From Moricandia arvensis (Eukaryota > Streptophyta > Magnoliopsida > Brassicales > Brassicaceae), in NCBI GenBank assembly GCA_905132765.1, contig CAJHQP010002225.1, positions 27,034-91,033 on the forward strand: 64,000 nt of DNA. Direction: 5' to 3'. A program made the translations under genes and the position numbers. The stretch's first letter is position 1, and the number at the start of each line of letters is the position of its first letter. Of this stretch, positions 46,600 through 57,466 are shown one piece after another. The notes beneath the pieces are model-generated. The model was given only the letters and a program-made list of their open reading frames with translations. It was not told the origin of the DNA and searched no databases.

Positions 46600-48157
46600 T
46601 GCGGTTTTATGTATGTTCTAATCGAAAACATTTTAGAATTCCTATCCTTTATAGCTTTAACATACCATTTACAACCTTCTCCCCACTCCTCTACATTTCA
46701 CCACATATCGAGTTGTATCAGAGTTAAGAACAACAATCCCAAAGCAGTTCTTTTGTTATGCTCTATCAACTAAATCCTTCACTGTTTACTTTACTTGGAA
46801 ATTCTTGACCCCTCTCAATAACCATCCATTCCACTACACATCGAATTTCTTCAACAAAAACTGGAATCTCAACATATTGATAAATAGTACGACTACCCAC
46901 AGAGATATCGACGTTCTCCACGTTCTCCAAACCAATACCCACATCGTCTTCATCTAAAATACTACAACATTTTCCACAGGCTCAATCACCTCGATATGTT
47001 GTTCTTCTTCTTTGATGGCATCATATAAGTGACTGCAACCATCATTAGCTTCACCTTCTGGTAATCCACTTGAAAGCTCAGTTCTCGAAAGTTGCTCAGT
47101 TACTAGAACTTTTTCGAGATATATGGTTTGCTCTTTTTCTTTATCCACTGAAGTTAGATAGAAAAACATATCTCAATCATCCAAGATATATGGTTTGCTC
47201 TTAGGTTTCAACTACCAAATGAATGTAACGCAAATTCAGCATCTTCCTACATATCCTATCCACACAAACGCCGAATAAGGCATCTCCTCTATTGATGATG
47301 TCTTAAACGATAAAGCATACAATCAACCGTTTCTTAGAATCCGTTTCATAATCAGCTCTAGTCTTTGAATAGTATCCTTTATTAAAGTGTATGTTTGTAG
47401 AATAAGAACTCATCGTCTTTTGTACATATTAAAATGATAACAATCAAGTTATGCCAAGTTATTCAAGTTTTATCACTAAAATCTATACCAAGTACACCAA
47501 GCTTTTGCATTTTTACCAATAAAGTTTTACCAAGCTATGCCAAGTTTACATTTTACCAATAAAATTGTACCAAATTATACAGTTTTACTTAGTTCTACAA
47601 GTTGTACGATTATAGTTTTCACAAAGTTATACTAAGTTTTACTAATTCAACCATCTTCTTTTTCATAACAAAACGACTAAATCTGACACAATTTCTGTTG
47701 ATTTAACCAGTGTTTGACTAATCTATTAAACTAATTTCTCAATGGATCCAGGAAACGTTAGTTCTAAATTCTCCATTACTTAATTACTATCACCTATATT
47801 AAATTTCAACTGAATTAAAAAGAACAATAATACAAACCATAACTTACCTAAATTTGAAGATTACACTTTATTCCTCCACAATAGCTTCAATGTGGTGTTG
47901 CATTGAATTAAAAATCTTCCATCTGAAACGAAAGGGAAGATTCGTCCGTCGACGACTGTAGAGCAATCAAATTTTGTCACAATCGGATAGGATTCATCGA
48001 GGAGGGAGAGAAAGAGAAAGGAAAGAGATAAGAAATATATAAGTGATTGTCAAATTTAGTGGGGGGTATTTTCGATTTTAACTATAATTCGAGAGTATAT
48101 AAATAAGTAAGATTATGTCAGATTTAGTAAGATTTGACAGATTAAAAATTTTCCCTC
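46600..48157 (-). pseudogene. MuDR/VANDAL-type transposase N-terminal part with 5' leader
   Basis: From an end-like GAGGGAAAATTTTTAATC at 48157 (minus) there is a leader with GTAAAACTT repeats (47440-47660). Broken frames follow: an acidic region (KEEEQHIEVIEPVENVVVF, 46954-47169), then TTRYVVKC, CKWYVKAIKDRNSKMF and SIRTYIKPH. The last is the C-W-x...H zinc-like N-terminal DNA-binding domain of MULE transposases. Truncated at about 46600 by the Ty3 LTR. A similar domain is present in the MULE at 60.3 kb. Confidence 0.65.
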
Positions 48158-48354
48158 TAAGGAGCATATCAGGACTTTGATTCATTGATCTACATTATAC
48201 CTTGTTAAACTTATAGCCAGGTGAACCAAACATTCTACTGCCAAAATTTAAATGCACCCATTATAAAAAAAGAAGAGAGTTACTGCTGTTTATGAAAAGG
48301 AACTATAAAGCTTGGATAATAAAAAGAAATTGTCAGTTTCACAAACAAAAATAG

Positions 48355-48585
48355 ACAGAAAACAGTCATTTATATACCGAACTTACTCATTGTCGCAAAA
48401 CGAATATAGAACTTACTCACTAAACCAAATACATATCAAACTTACTCTTGACCGAGCCATTTAGAATACTTTGGTCACACTTGTATATGACGTCTATTGT
48501 TTACCGAAATTAAAACCTATGTCATTTTAATTAGAAAGACAAGCAAATTCCCAAATCAAAAGACCTTAGAACCCTAATCTGAAAA
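48355..48585 (+). repeat. Left terminal inverted repeat of the MULE
   Basis: Partner of 51105-51320; includes AACTTACTCATTGTCG, GAACTTACTCACTAAACC, AAACTTACTCTTGACCG and GTATATGACGTCTATTG. Confidence 0.8.
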
Positions 48586-48689
48586 TCGAACAGTACGCTC
48601 TCATCTCTCTTCTATCTCTATTCTCTTCATTCCTTCACTTCCAAACCAAAATTCAGATCTTATCCTAACGCGTTTTACAAACCTTGCAG

Positions 48690-49456
48690 GTAGGATTGAG
48701 TGAGAAGAGTGAGTTATGTGCTTTAAGAAAATGCGATTTTGGAAAGCGAGGTTTTCCTTCAAAGTGTGTGTGTGAACTATTGTGTCAAAATAAACCTCAA
48801 TGACACAAGATAATCATGGGCATCCTTTCTATCGCTGTGAAAAATGAGAGATGCAAGTTCAATTTCTTATTCTTTTGTCACCATTGCTGAATATATCAGT
48901 GAAAAATATGCGATTTTCGTTTTACATGAGATATAATTGTCGGTTGATAGAGAATGGAGAATATTGTGGTCGTTTGGTGAGTGATGTTTATGTTGCTGGC
49001 TTAGAGTATAGCTTGGAATATGGAGTGAATACTTAGGCTAATTATAGTTTTGCTAGTTATGTTTGTTGCTGATAGATATAGGATTGGCGTTTTACATGTA
49101 CACTTTTTTAAATGGGTAGAAGGAGTCAGTGCTTGAAGAGGTGGAAGATACAATTCTGAAGCTAGGAATGTGAAAAAAGAAGTCTACGATATCAATCCGA
49201 TGTTGAAAGCTTGAAGGAGATAATTCACGAGTTGAAAAGAAAATGTTAATACACAGAATTTCAAATGAAGACAGTCGGAACTCATCAGCAATATGCGAAA
49301 TGTCTATGCTTGAGTGTTTGTTTGTTAATGCCGTTGTTATGTATCTTTATTATATGAACTCATTCACGTTCTTGGAAACTCATGTGTGTGTTCTGTTGGT
49401 CTGTAACACCATATGTGTTGCTGTGATCGAATTTCTAAAGCATCTCGTTTTATAAA
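48690..49456 (+). pseudogene. GRF-type zinc-finger protein, MULE-borne, broken
   Basis: A C/T-rich leader (48600-48690) precedes RGFPSKCVCELLC (near 48740) and GHPFYRCEK (near 48820), the two halves of a GRF finger, followed by a stop. A second exon reads KESVLEEVEDTILKLG (near 49125), equivalent to DECLVEEVEDMKS of the gene at 120-590. The C-terminus 49303-49455 is hydrophobic (FVNAVVMYLYYMNSFTFLE) and again suggests a membrane tail. Several stops break the frame. Confidence 0.6.
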
Positions 49457-49780
49457 TTTAAACAAATGCAACAGAGTTGACAATAAAAAATGCACCACAT
49501 ATTGAAAACACACACACATTACAAATGTCTCAAGCGATACAGGGAAACAACCAAGTTTAAAGTGAAAGCCATCAACACAACGACCATAACCATCGATTCT
49601 CACCATCTAAAGCAGAGCATCAACCACCTCTGTGATCCCCTTCCTATAAAGAAAAGACAAAGTCAACTATTGCTGTATAAGTGAGAACGATAATGAGAAC
49701 AACATAGCATACCTTATTTTTCTTGGACGACACGCATGTACGTTAGATTCGGGTTCAACCGTTTAGTTATTGAACAACCA

Positions 49781-51009
49781 CCTGTTGTGTCCTTCTCTAC
49801 AATTGGAGCATGTCATGGTACGCTTGTCACAACTTTTAGCTTAGTCTTACTAGATGAAGAAATGATGATTCATGGCGCTTTTCTTTTGTCATAGGTATTT
49901 AGGTCTTCTGCGATTACCTAACTTATGTGATGGAGGCAAGACGGGCATCTGTCACAGTATGCCACAACTCGGCCCTCTCCATAGGCTCTAATACTATGTT
50001 CATAAGTTTTATCCGAACTTGTGTAGGTTGTGTAATATCTAAAACGTACTAGCCATTCCGTTTATGTTTCCTTGTGGTGATCACACATGCGCATGGTTAC
50101 ACGGATTCATTTAGTTGCACATCCTCAACACACAGTTTCAGACCGTAATCAACCATTTGTACGAACAGCCATTACTGTCAAATTTCGTATACATTCCCAT
50201 AGCCATGTATCTAATACAGTCTTGAGCCTTAGCTGCATGTTCTATTGCAAAATATGCCCTCTTAGTGAATCTAGTCTTCAACAAACAACACCAAAACGAT
50301 ACAGAAATCACTTGTTATAACTGTATTTGATGAATCTTCATCACCTTACAGTAACCAGACCTTATACAAGCGTGTTAATTGAGTATACACCTTGATCTAC
50401 AGCTTATGCTTTTCTTTTCATATTAAATGTACACTCTCCAATGGGAAATCATACTCAGTATCCGCGGAAGAATACTCAGTACAGCAGCAAGCCTCATTTG
50501 TGTCATTATGTATAGCTTAATGTTGTATCTTGTGTTCAGAGAATACCTCAAGAGAACTTTCTTGAAATCAGATGCGGAAGAAAAAGTCTTTCCAAGTACT
50601 AAGACCTTATCTCTTGATGCTCCATCCTCATGACTTTCTCTTCTAGCATCCTCATCCTCCTCCTCAAATGATATAGGATCCGGAATTTGATCTTCCTTCC
50701 AGCAATCCTCATGTCCGTTCCCATTATCAACTCTTCAGTCATTCATTTGCTATATCTCCAAAATGTGTAGATAACACTTGCAAGCTTGGTCTTCAACTTC
50801 AATACCACCGACATCATCATCTTCTTGTTCTCCAACATCATCTCTTCCACTTCTTCACTAGCTCATATTTAGGTCATCAGTAAGCGCTCATTGTCATCAC
50901 CAGGATGGGTCATGCTCCTCTTTTTGACACCTTCATGCTCACCGTCCACAACGACAAGAGCATGATCATGATAAGGTTGGTTTTTCGTCATGGGCGACGG
51001 AATATCCAT
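49781..51009 (-). pseudogene. MULE transposase, internally deleted (N-terminus and zinc knuckle)
   Basis: An ATG at 51009 starts MDIPSPMTKNQPYHDHALVV, ended by a stop near 50870. Further on SRDKVLVLGKTFSSASDFKK and VLLRYSLNTRYNIKLY match the start of the MuDR domain (L-VG--F-----FK-AL--Y----RY-IK). Near 49840-49781 CSNCREGHNR is the C-terminal knuckle. The catalytic middle is missing, so this element is non-autonomous. Confidence 0.6.
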
Positions 51010-51104
51010 CTCTTCATCTCATATTTAGAGAACTGATTCAGAATGTTTTTGGATTTATATTGAATAACGAGATAGAAGAAGATGAGAAAATTGAGATGAG
51101 ATAT

Positions 51105-51320
51105 TAGGTTCTAAGGTCTTTTGAATTAGGATTTTGCTATGTCAAATTTTTAAAACGACATAGTTTTATTTTCCGTGAATAGTAGACGTCATATACATGT
51201 GACTATAAATTATATTAAATGGTTCAGTCAAAGTAAGTTTGGTATTGTGTTTGGTTTAGTGATAAGTTCGTGTTTATTGGACAAAAATGAGTAAGTTGGT
51301 ATTTAAATAACCATTTTCTC
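51105..51320 (-). repeat. Right terminal inverted repeat of the MULE
   Basis: Complement reads GAGAAAATGGTTATTTAAAT... and pairs with 48355-48585 with roughly 80% identity by eye. Confidence 0.8.
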
Positions 51321-51402
51321 CAACTAATTATAAATAAAATTAATGTGTATATATAACACAAATTAAATAGAATAACAATATAAAGTTACCCCCAATCATC
51401 AT

Positions 51403-54040
51403 CTTTTTTTGTCAACTACCAATTTTTGCTAGAACAAGTTGTGCCATACGAGCCGATTCTCCGAAGGAACACCACGATATTGTTCGTCTCTGACCTCTAT
51501 GGGAGAAATACGACCTTTGTTCCTTGCCTATTGTGCTAATGAGTCCTCCCGACCATTCCTACTCTGAGGAAGACGAATCGGACTCACGTCCTCGAATTCC
51601 TCCTATGTCTCTAGAACACCTCAATCCCGTCGTGAATGCGGGCCAGGTCCATCGATTCGTAGTCATGTCCACTAGGTCTGAGCAGTCTGTCTTGAAACGG
51701 ATCGAGGTTATCCTCTTCTCTCATACATGAGCTGCCCAAAGTAAGCCTTCCATCTCAGCATTGTACAATTGAGAGGCTCCTGCCGCACGCCCATAATCCA
51801 AAAGATTCAAAACCCGTTTATCCTTAACAATCCACCATAAAGCCATTGACACTACCATTATCGATCCATGACGCATCAATTTGGTAGGTAGTATCGAGGT
51901 ATCCAAGGGGCATGTCCAGCCTCTGTAGTAGGAGGTCTCATGATCTCGTTTGCTTCTTCCTTTTCATTAGCCTTTCTCCAACATTCTACCTTAATGGATG
52001 CATGTTGGAGAGTGTCAATAGGAGATACGACTTTCCCATTAATGAGTTTTGTTTCCTCGCCTTCCAAATGTACTACAGATCCATGGGAAGGTATCAAATT
52101 GTTGTCTTGTGGAGCCACCTCTTTTCTTTCCAAAACAGAAATTTCATGTTTTGGTATATATATATATTACTCGGAAAGTAACCGAAAAGGACATATAATC
52201 GATAAAGCCCAAAATGCAAGGATGGGGCATTTAAAAAGAAGATGGTTAATCGACTCCACTGGGCCGACACATCTAGGAAAATTCCTATCAGTGCCCAGAT
52301 GTCTATTAGTGAGCATCTCTATCGTAGCCACACAGCCCGAGATATCCTGCCACAAGAAATGCTTCATCTTACTTGGGGGCATTTATCTTTCACACATGTC
52401 TTTGAAGGCTCGTGATTCTTGGTTCAAGAACCCATGCCTTTGTAAGACTCAGCATGGGTTGATCGGAGTAGGTCATAAACATATTTAACTAAATACACTC
52501 CTGATTTTGGTGTTGTTCCAAACATATCTATCTAGAGCTAGAGAGCGAGAAGGTTTTAGCCCAAGTATCAAAGGATATCATGTAGGTGAAAGATTCTCGT
52601 AATAGCTGACACCCCATTCCTTAGTATCATTCCTAATAAAGGACTGGACAGAAGTTATGGCAGTCTATAAAAAATGTGGTTAGAAGTCTAGGTGGTCAAG
52701 AAACCGAGTCTGGTACCCAGGACTCACTCCAAACCCTCGTATCTCGACCCGTACCAATTATTTTCCATAAACCCGATATGAGTAGAGGTTTTGATGCCAT
52801 GATACTACGCATACATATGATGGTGAGAATATTTCTCGATTTTTGAAAGGAGAGTATGATTGTAGTACCTTCCTTTTAGAACACATGCCAATAAAGAATT
52901 TGGGTAATGAATTAGTCTCCACAATTGTTTTGCAAGAAGCGCTATACTGAAATCATGGAGATCTCCAAAACCTAGACCCCCATATCCTTAGAAGTACATA
53001 TCTCATCTCATGCTATCCAATGTAAACCTTCGCTGTTCTGTTTCAAACTACACCAAAAGTTAGAAATTGTGTTTCTTAGTTGTCAGTAATGCCTTGTGAA
53101 AGCAAGAAACATGACAACACAATGTCGGAACTGCTTGAGTGACAAATTAACTTGAACTTCTTTCCTCCTTTGGATAGGAGTCTTGATGACCATGTGTTAG
53201 CTCACCCATTTAAATTGGTCATGTACAAAGGATTAAAATTTCATCTTTGGGCCCATAAATTGTTTCAAACTCCACAAAAGATACAAATTGTGTTTCTTAG
53301 TTTGTCAATAATACCTTGTGAAACCAGGAAACACGGCATCACAACGTTGGAACTGCTTGAGAAACAAAGTTAACTTGAACTTCTTTAGCTCCTTTGGATA
53401 AGAGTCTTGATGACCATGTGTTAGCTCGCCTATTGAGTTGATCATGTACGAAGGAGAAAACTTTCATCTTGGAGCCACAAATTTGCTCAGGTAATCCTGG
53501 GGTACATCGCCATGCATCCTTCAGAAGAAAAACCCACGACATCTTTTATATCTTGTTTAGAGAAACATCCACTCGGTTTCCAAAAACCATAAAAGATTTT
53601 TCGCATTTATCTTTGTCATGATGCTCTCCATATTTGTCTAAAATGTCCATGATCTCTCTCTCTGCATTGGCTTAAATTCGCCTTACAAAAGAAAAAATAT
53701 TGTCTGCAAAAAGAAGATGTGAGAGATTAGCTCACCCTAACAACATGTATGCCTACAACATTCTTCTCCACTTTCGCTCTGTTTAAGAGCAAGATCAATG
53801 TCTCCATACATAGGATGAAAAAAAGGGGAGAAAGGGGCCCCTTGTCTTAAACCTCTCCTTGGTAAGATTCTTCCTCTTGATTCACCATTGACTAAAACTT
53901 GATATGTGACCGACGTGATACAACACATAAAGAGGTCAACTAGTCTCTCATCAAAAAAGGAATAATCTTGGATACTCTTAATTAGGCAAAAACTATTCTA
54001 CCATACCTGTAGTAATTCTCACATACTCTTATCGTTTCTA
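51403..54040 (-). mobile_element. LINE (L1-type non-LTR retrotransposon), 5'-truncated
   Basis: Minus-strand remnants stand in LINE order: RT, RT C-terminal part, RT zinc-binding domain, RNase H, then an A-rich end (seven As at about 51404-51410). The 5' part (endonuclease, ORF1) is absent from 54040 on. Frames are interrupted throughout. Confidence 0.8.
51450..53930 (-). pseudogene. LINE ORF2 polyprotein remnant (RT, zf-RVT, RNase H)
   Basis: 53928-53737: SVTYQVLVNGESRGRILPRR, GLRQGAPFSPFF (L1-type RT, normally GLRQGDPLSPFLF). 53542-53339: MKVFSFVHDQLNRRANTWSS, LSKGAKEVQVNFVSQAVPT. 52382-52167: PSKMKHFLWQDISGCVAT, FPRCVGPVESINHLLFKCP (zinc-binding domain). 51906-51721: YQIDASW-type start (DTTYQIDASWIDNGS), AEMEGLLWAAHV (RNase H). 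The region shows stops and a partial duplication of the RT segment (53040-53160 vs 53230-53400). Confidence 0.8.
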
Positions 54041-54663
54041 AAATTCTTGATATGGATGGTTAATATCGAAAGTGCCCTCAATAACATGACCAATCAAAAT
54101 CTTTCTCTCTCCAGCGGGCCCGCTCATTCCCTTTTCTTCTTCGTCTCTTATCTCTCTCTCTCTCCTCCCGGTTTTGTGAGAGTGGTAAAATCAGAGGGGT
54201 GTTCCTATTCCAATTCTAAATCAGCTAGCTCCTCGGTTGGATGCTGAATCATTGAGCTATTGATCCCCAACCCAGCTCAAATCAACATTGCTTCAGGTTA
54301 GGCATTATCTTGTTCTATAGTTAATCGTCGTAAAACTTCATCATTTGAATCCTCCATACACGATAACATGTTTGTGATTCTAATATTAGATACTTTATTT
54401 ATGTTAACAATGAACCAATTGAAGATTGGAAAGTGGGGATGGTGTGTCTATTAACGAATTGGATAATAAACAGTTGGTATAATCATAAGGAATGATAGAA
54501 TGTCGGGAATGAAACTGATTATTTTGATTTGAAGAGGAAGAAACATCTGAAAACCTCGTATAACTATGGTGTAAGTTAAACGGTAAAAATGTAAAACTTG
54601 GTAAGATTAGACTGTTATAAACTTTGTGAGCTTGAGAGTGGAATACCCAAAGTTGAAGGTAAT
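54041..54663. other. No supported gene; left flank of a MULE split by a TRIM
   Basis: 54090-54180 is CT-rich (CTCTCTCTCTCTCC) like a plant 5' leader, with a possible acceptor-like GCTTCAG near 54292. 54420-54663 has GTAAAACTTGG-like motifs as in the other MULEs. It probably belongs with the transposase continuing at 59965. Confidence 0.35.
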
Positions 54664-55001
54664 TATAACGCCTCGACGCCCATAGCTAATGGGCCACCAC
54701 TCCCGCTCTCTCGGCCCGTGGGCCCATCCTGTTCCAATGGTCGGTACATTATTTTTCCAAGGCTCGAAAATCATTGTTTATTGTCCTTGCAATCACCACA
54801 TGACCTTTCCCGTTCTTTGGCCTCACTCACACGGTATCGCGAATCACTTCCCGATAGGTCACCCATCCTTTCACTACTCAGCATAAGCATGGTTGGAGTT
54901 GTAAACGGATGTGTGATGGAAAAGGTAAGTGCACTTTGGTAACATAGGTAGCCAAATCAATTCTCTTAAGCCTTTCTACATATCACAACTCGGATGTTAC
55001 A
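54664..55001 (-). repeat. TRIM LTR, copy one
   Basis: 338 bases; shares TATAACGCCTCGAC, CATGACCTTT-CCGT and CGCGAATCACTTCCCGATAG with the other copy and with 6666-7014. Confidence 0.8.
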
Positions 55002-55293
55002 ATTCATCCCTTACAAAGAACGCAACGCCTCGTTGCGCCCCTGACAGGTCTCAAGACGCCTCTCGGGTCAGAACCGAGATGGCTAACCAACTCTGATACC
55101 ACTTATAACGCCTCGACCTCCCACAGCTAATGGGCCACCCATGCCGCTCTCTCGGCCCATGGCCCCATCCGTTCCAACGGTCGGTAACATTATTTTTTAC
55201 AGACTCGATATCATTGTTCATTGTCCTGCAATTACACATGACCTTTTCGTGCTTTGGCCTCACTCACACGGTATCGCGAATCACTTCCGATAG

Positions 55294-56302
55294 TGATGCC
55301 CCTGGTGAGGAGATCCTTTTTGTCCCTGATTCTTTGAAGGTTGATCTGATGGTTTGGATGATAGATAATGATGGTTTTGATGGATAGAAGTCGAAATGGT
55401 TGATGATCTTCAGTGAGGATCTGTTGGTTTGATCAACACTTGTGTAGATGTGTCCTTGATGAAGAGAATGAACTCTGTTTTCAATCAAAGACAGGTTTTG
55501 CTTGCAGAGAATGAACTCCTAGCAGTTCGATGTTCAAAGATGAACAAAGGATTCACAGATTAGAGAGAAATTTTATAAAAAAGGTGAATGATCATATTGA
55601 GGTCGTGCATAACCTATATATAGTCTTACAAGAATGTAGAAAGCTAGGAAATGATGTAGAAAACTAGGAACTTAGGAAACAGAAATGAAGACTAGGACTT
55701 TTGACCAGTTTTAAGTGTTTGTTGAATGGCTCTTGGATGATCACGACCAAGGACTTTCTTGCTGTCTCTTTTCTGATATTTGTGGATGAGAATGGGTCAG
55801 AAATCATCAGAATAAAGGCCTGGTCGAATTTGGTAAGAAACAGACCCATAATGAACTTGTTATGAAACTCTCCCATGGGCTGCAACCTTCTTCTTGGGTC
55901 ACTTGATCCAAAACAGATCCAAATGGTTTCTTGGACTTGAATTTCGTGGCTGGTCCATTCAGAAAGAGATAATTGATCCTTAACTTTGGTTTGAACATCT
56001 TTTGGCTGAGAGAAACAAATCTGATCCATCTTCTCCTTTGGGCCAAAATCACTTGTCAAGCTAGGTCCATGGCCAGCTTCAGTGTCACTCTCATTCAGCT
56101 CAGCTCGTCCTTGTGTAGTGTCATCAGCTGGTTAAGCTCCAAGTTTAGCTCATCCAGCTCATTCAGCTCAGTCACACTTACTTCAGCTGGTTTCAGCTCA
56201 TGCACACTCTCTTCATCTTGTTTTAGCTCAGTATGCTCGCCTTTCTTCCATCCTGGTTTGTCCTTTGTTTGATGATCAGCTGGCTCGGCCATGGTTACAT
56301 CA
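55294..56302 (-). repeat. 3' LTR (minus element)
   Basis: 1009 bases. Contains on its minus strand the ATG and ORF described at 56095-56292. Differs from the other LTR almost only by one-base insertions and deletions. Confidence 0.85.
56095..56292 (-). CDS. Short acidic coiled-coil ORF at the start of the LTR
   Basis: Begins at the ATG 8 bases inside the LTR (TGATGTAACC-ATGG) and encodes 65 residues. MAEPADHQTKDKPGWKK is followed by Glu/Leu/Asn-rich repeats (VTELNELDELNLELNQLM) and ends DELS. The repeats derive from GAGCTGAATGAGCTGGATGA-type DNA. The equivalent in the other LTR is broken by indels. It may be chance coding by an AGCTGA repeat; no homologue known to me. Confidence 0.3.
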   Translation of the reverse strand: MAEPADHQTKDKPGWKKGEHTELKQDEESVHELKPAEVSVTELNELDELNLELNQLMTLHKDELS

Positions 56303-56423
56303 TCCCCTCCTCCTTTAAAAAGATTTGTCCTCAAATCTGTATCTCCTACATCAAAAGGAAACAAGTTAGACACAAGACAAAGGTTCAAGCAAAGAAACAT
56401 GTAAGAAATAGAAAAGAAAAGTT

Positions 56424-56912
56424 TTAGAAAGAAACTTCCTTGAGTGTTGAAGTTGTTTTTCTCAAGTACTTCCATCTCCAAATCTCTGGCTTGTAAGCAA
56501 GGTATCTGCTCTTGTTCCTTGCACTCGTTTGTGACTTATCCTGATGATCCTGGACACTCAAAACACAACCTAGATATCCAGAATTATATGTGCAAGACAT
56601 GTTCTTGTTTAGATCAAAAATCAAACATTTCTTCTTTAGAACATGTAGCACATACCTCAGACATCGAATATGCATATCAAAGAAGGTATTGTAAACCAGA
56701 ATTATATGTGCAAGACACGAAATAGCATAGTTCTTAAAGAAAAACTTCAGTACATGCACAAGCTTCTCAGATTCAGAACACAAAAGATCAAACTCAAACT
56801 GAGAATCACTTATCACATGTTTCAAAGGTTTAACAGGTTTATCAAAGAATGTGTTGTACACCAGTATATCATCAAGGATCAAAACAACACCATTCTCAAA
56901 GAGTGATCTCAA
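56424..56912 (-). pseudogene. Reiterated RT-like segment (LDDILVYNTFFDK)
   Basis: A 162-residue open frame reads VVLILDDILVYNTFFDKPV, then KPLKHV, and again LAHIILVYNTFFDMHIRC, then LRYVLHVLKK. Both resemble the Y-DDILVYS---H--HLR-VL segment of Ty3 reverse transcriptase. The rest of RT is absent. The same reiteration, more decayed, is at 27880-28330. Confidence 0.45.
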
Positions 56913-57466
56913 AACATGCCAAGATGTAACAGTTTCAGGACATACACGAGTAGGTTCAAAACAGAATCAAACACAAACTCGTTTTCAGCTCTAAATGGTT
57001 TTGGTTCCTGAAAATTCTTAACCATAGATTCGTTCAAGGCACAAGTGGATGCAAACAAATCACCAGTGTCTAGTTTATGCTTAGAACTACTCAGAACAAA
57101 GCTATTTTCTTTGAAGACAAATGAATCAAACGATTTCCTAGAACAGAAAATAGGCTGTTGCAGAATAAGTTCTAATGACTTTTCAGGATGATCAAAGCTT
57201 TGTTTATGTTCCATACACTTCTCAATCCTCAAAACAAGACCAGGATTGATGTTATGATCACAGTGAAAACGTTTTTGATCAAAGAATTTATCTGGTTCAA
57301 GTTTCTTAAAAGAATAAATCATGTTATCAAAAACAGAGTTTGAAACAGAAAATTCTTTCACTTTGTCAAGACCATAACATTTCTCATCATCAGGGCAATC
57401 CATAACAAACATGTCAGGCACAGAATTAACCATAACAAGTTCCTTACAGTGCTCTTGAGAGTCCAC
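56909..57466 (-). pseudogene. Internal ORF of the LTR element, unknown
   Basis: 185 residues with the segment FDNMIYSFKKLEPDKFFDQK and a Cys/Phe-rich remainder (FCSRKSFDSFVFKENSF). The element at 25004 has a counterpart at 27453-27713 (FDNMIYSFQKLEPGKLFDQK). No family recognised; conservation between the two suggests it derives from a common ancestral reading frame. Confidence 0.45.

Larger units (their letters stand above)
48355..51320. mobile_element. Mutator-like element with ~230-bp terminal inverted repeats carrying a GRF gene and a deleted transposase
   Basis: The left end (CAGAAAACAGTCATTTATATACC...) and the complement of the right end (GAGAAAATGGTTATTTAAATACC...) align for about 230 bases. 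They share AACTTACTCATT, CACTAAACCAAA, GTATATGACGTCTA and AAAAGACCTTAGAACC. The GAGAAAATGG end is typical of MULEs. Three AACTTACTC copies lie in each repeat. No clear 9-11-bp target duplication was found. Inside are a plus-strand GRF gene and minus-strand transposase remnants, converging. Confidence 0.8.

Noticed and set aside
46705..46730. TTGTATCAGAGTT, similar to a retroelement primer site
   Set aside because: It lies inside the MULE transposase remnant with no LTR next to it; a chance match.
52000..52488. 182-residue plus-strand open frame
   Set aside because: Antisense shadow of the LINE zinc-binding and RNase H regions, which have recognisable motifs on the minus strand.
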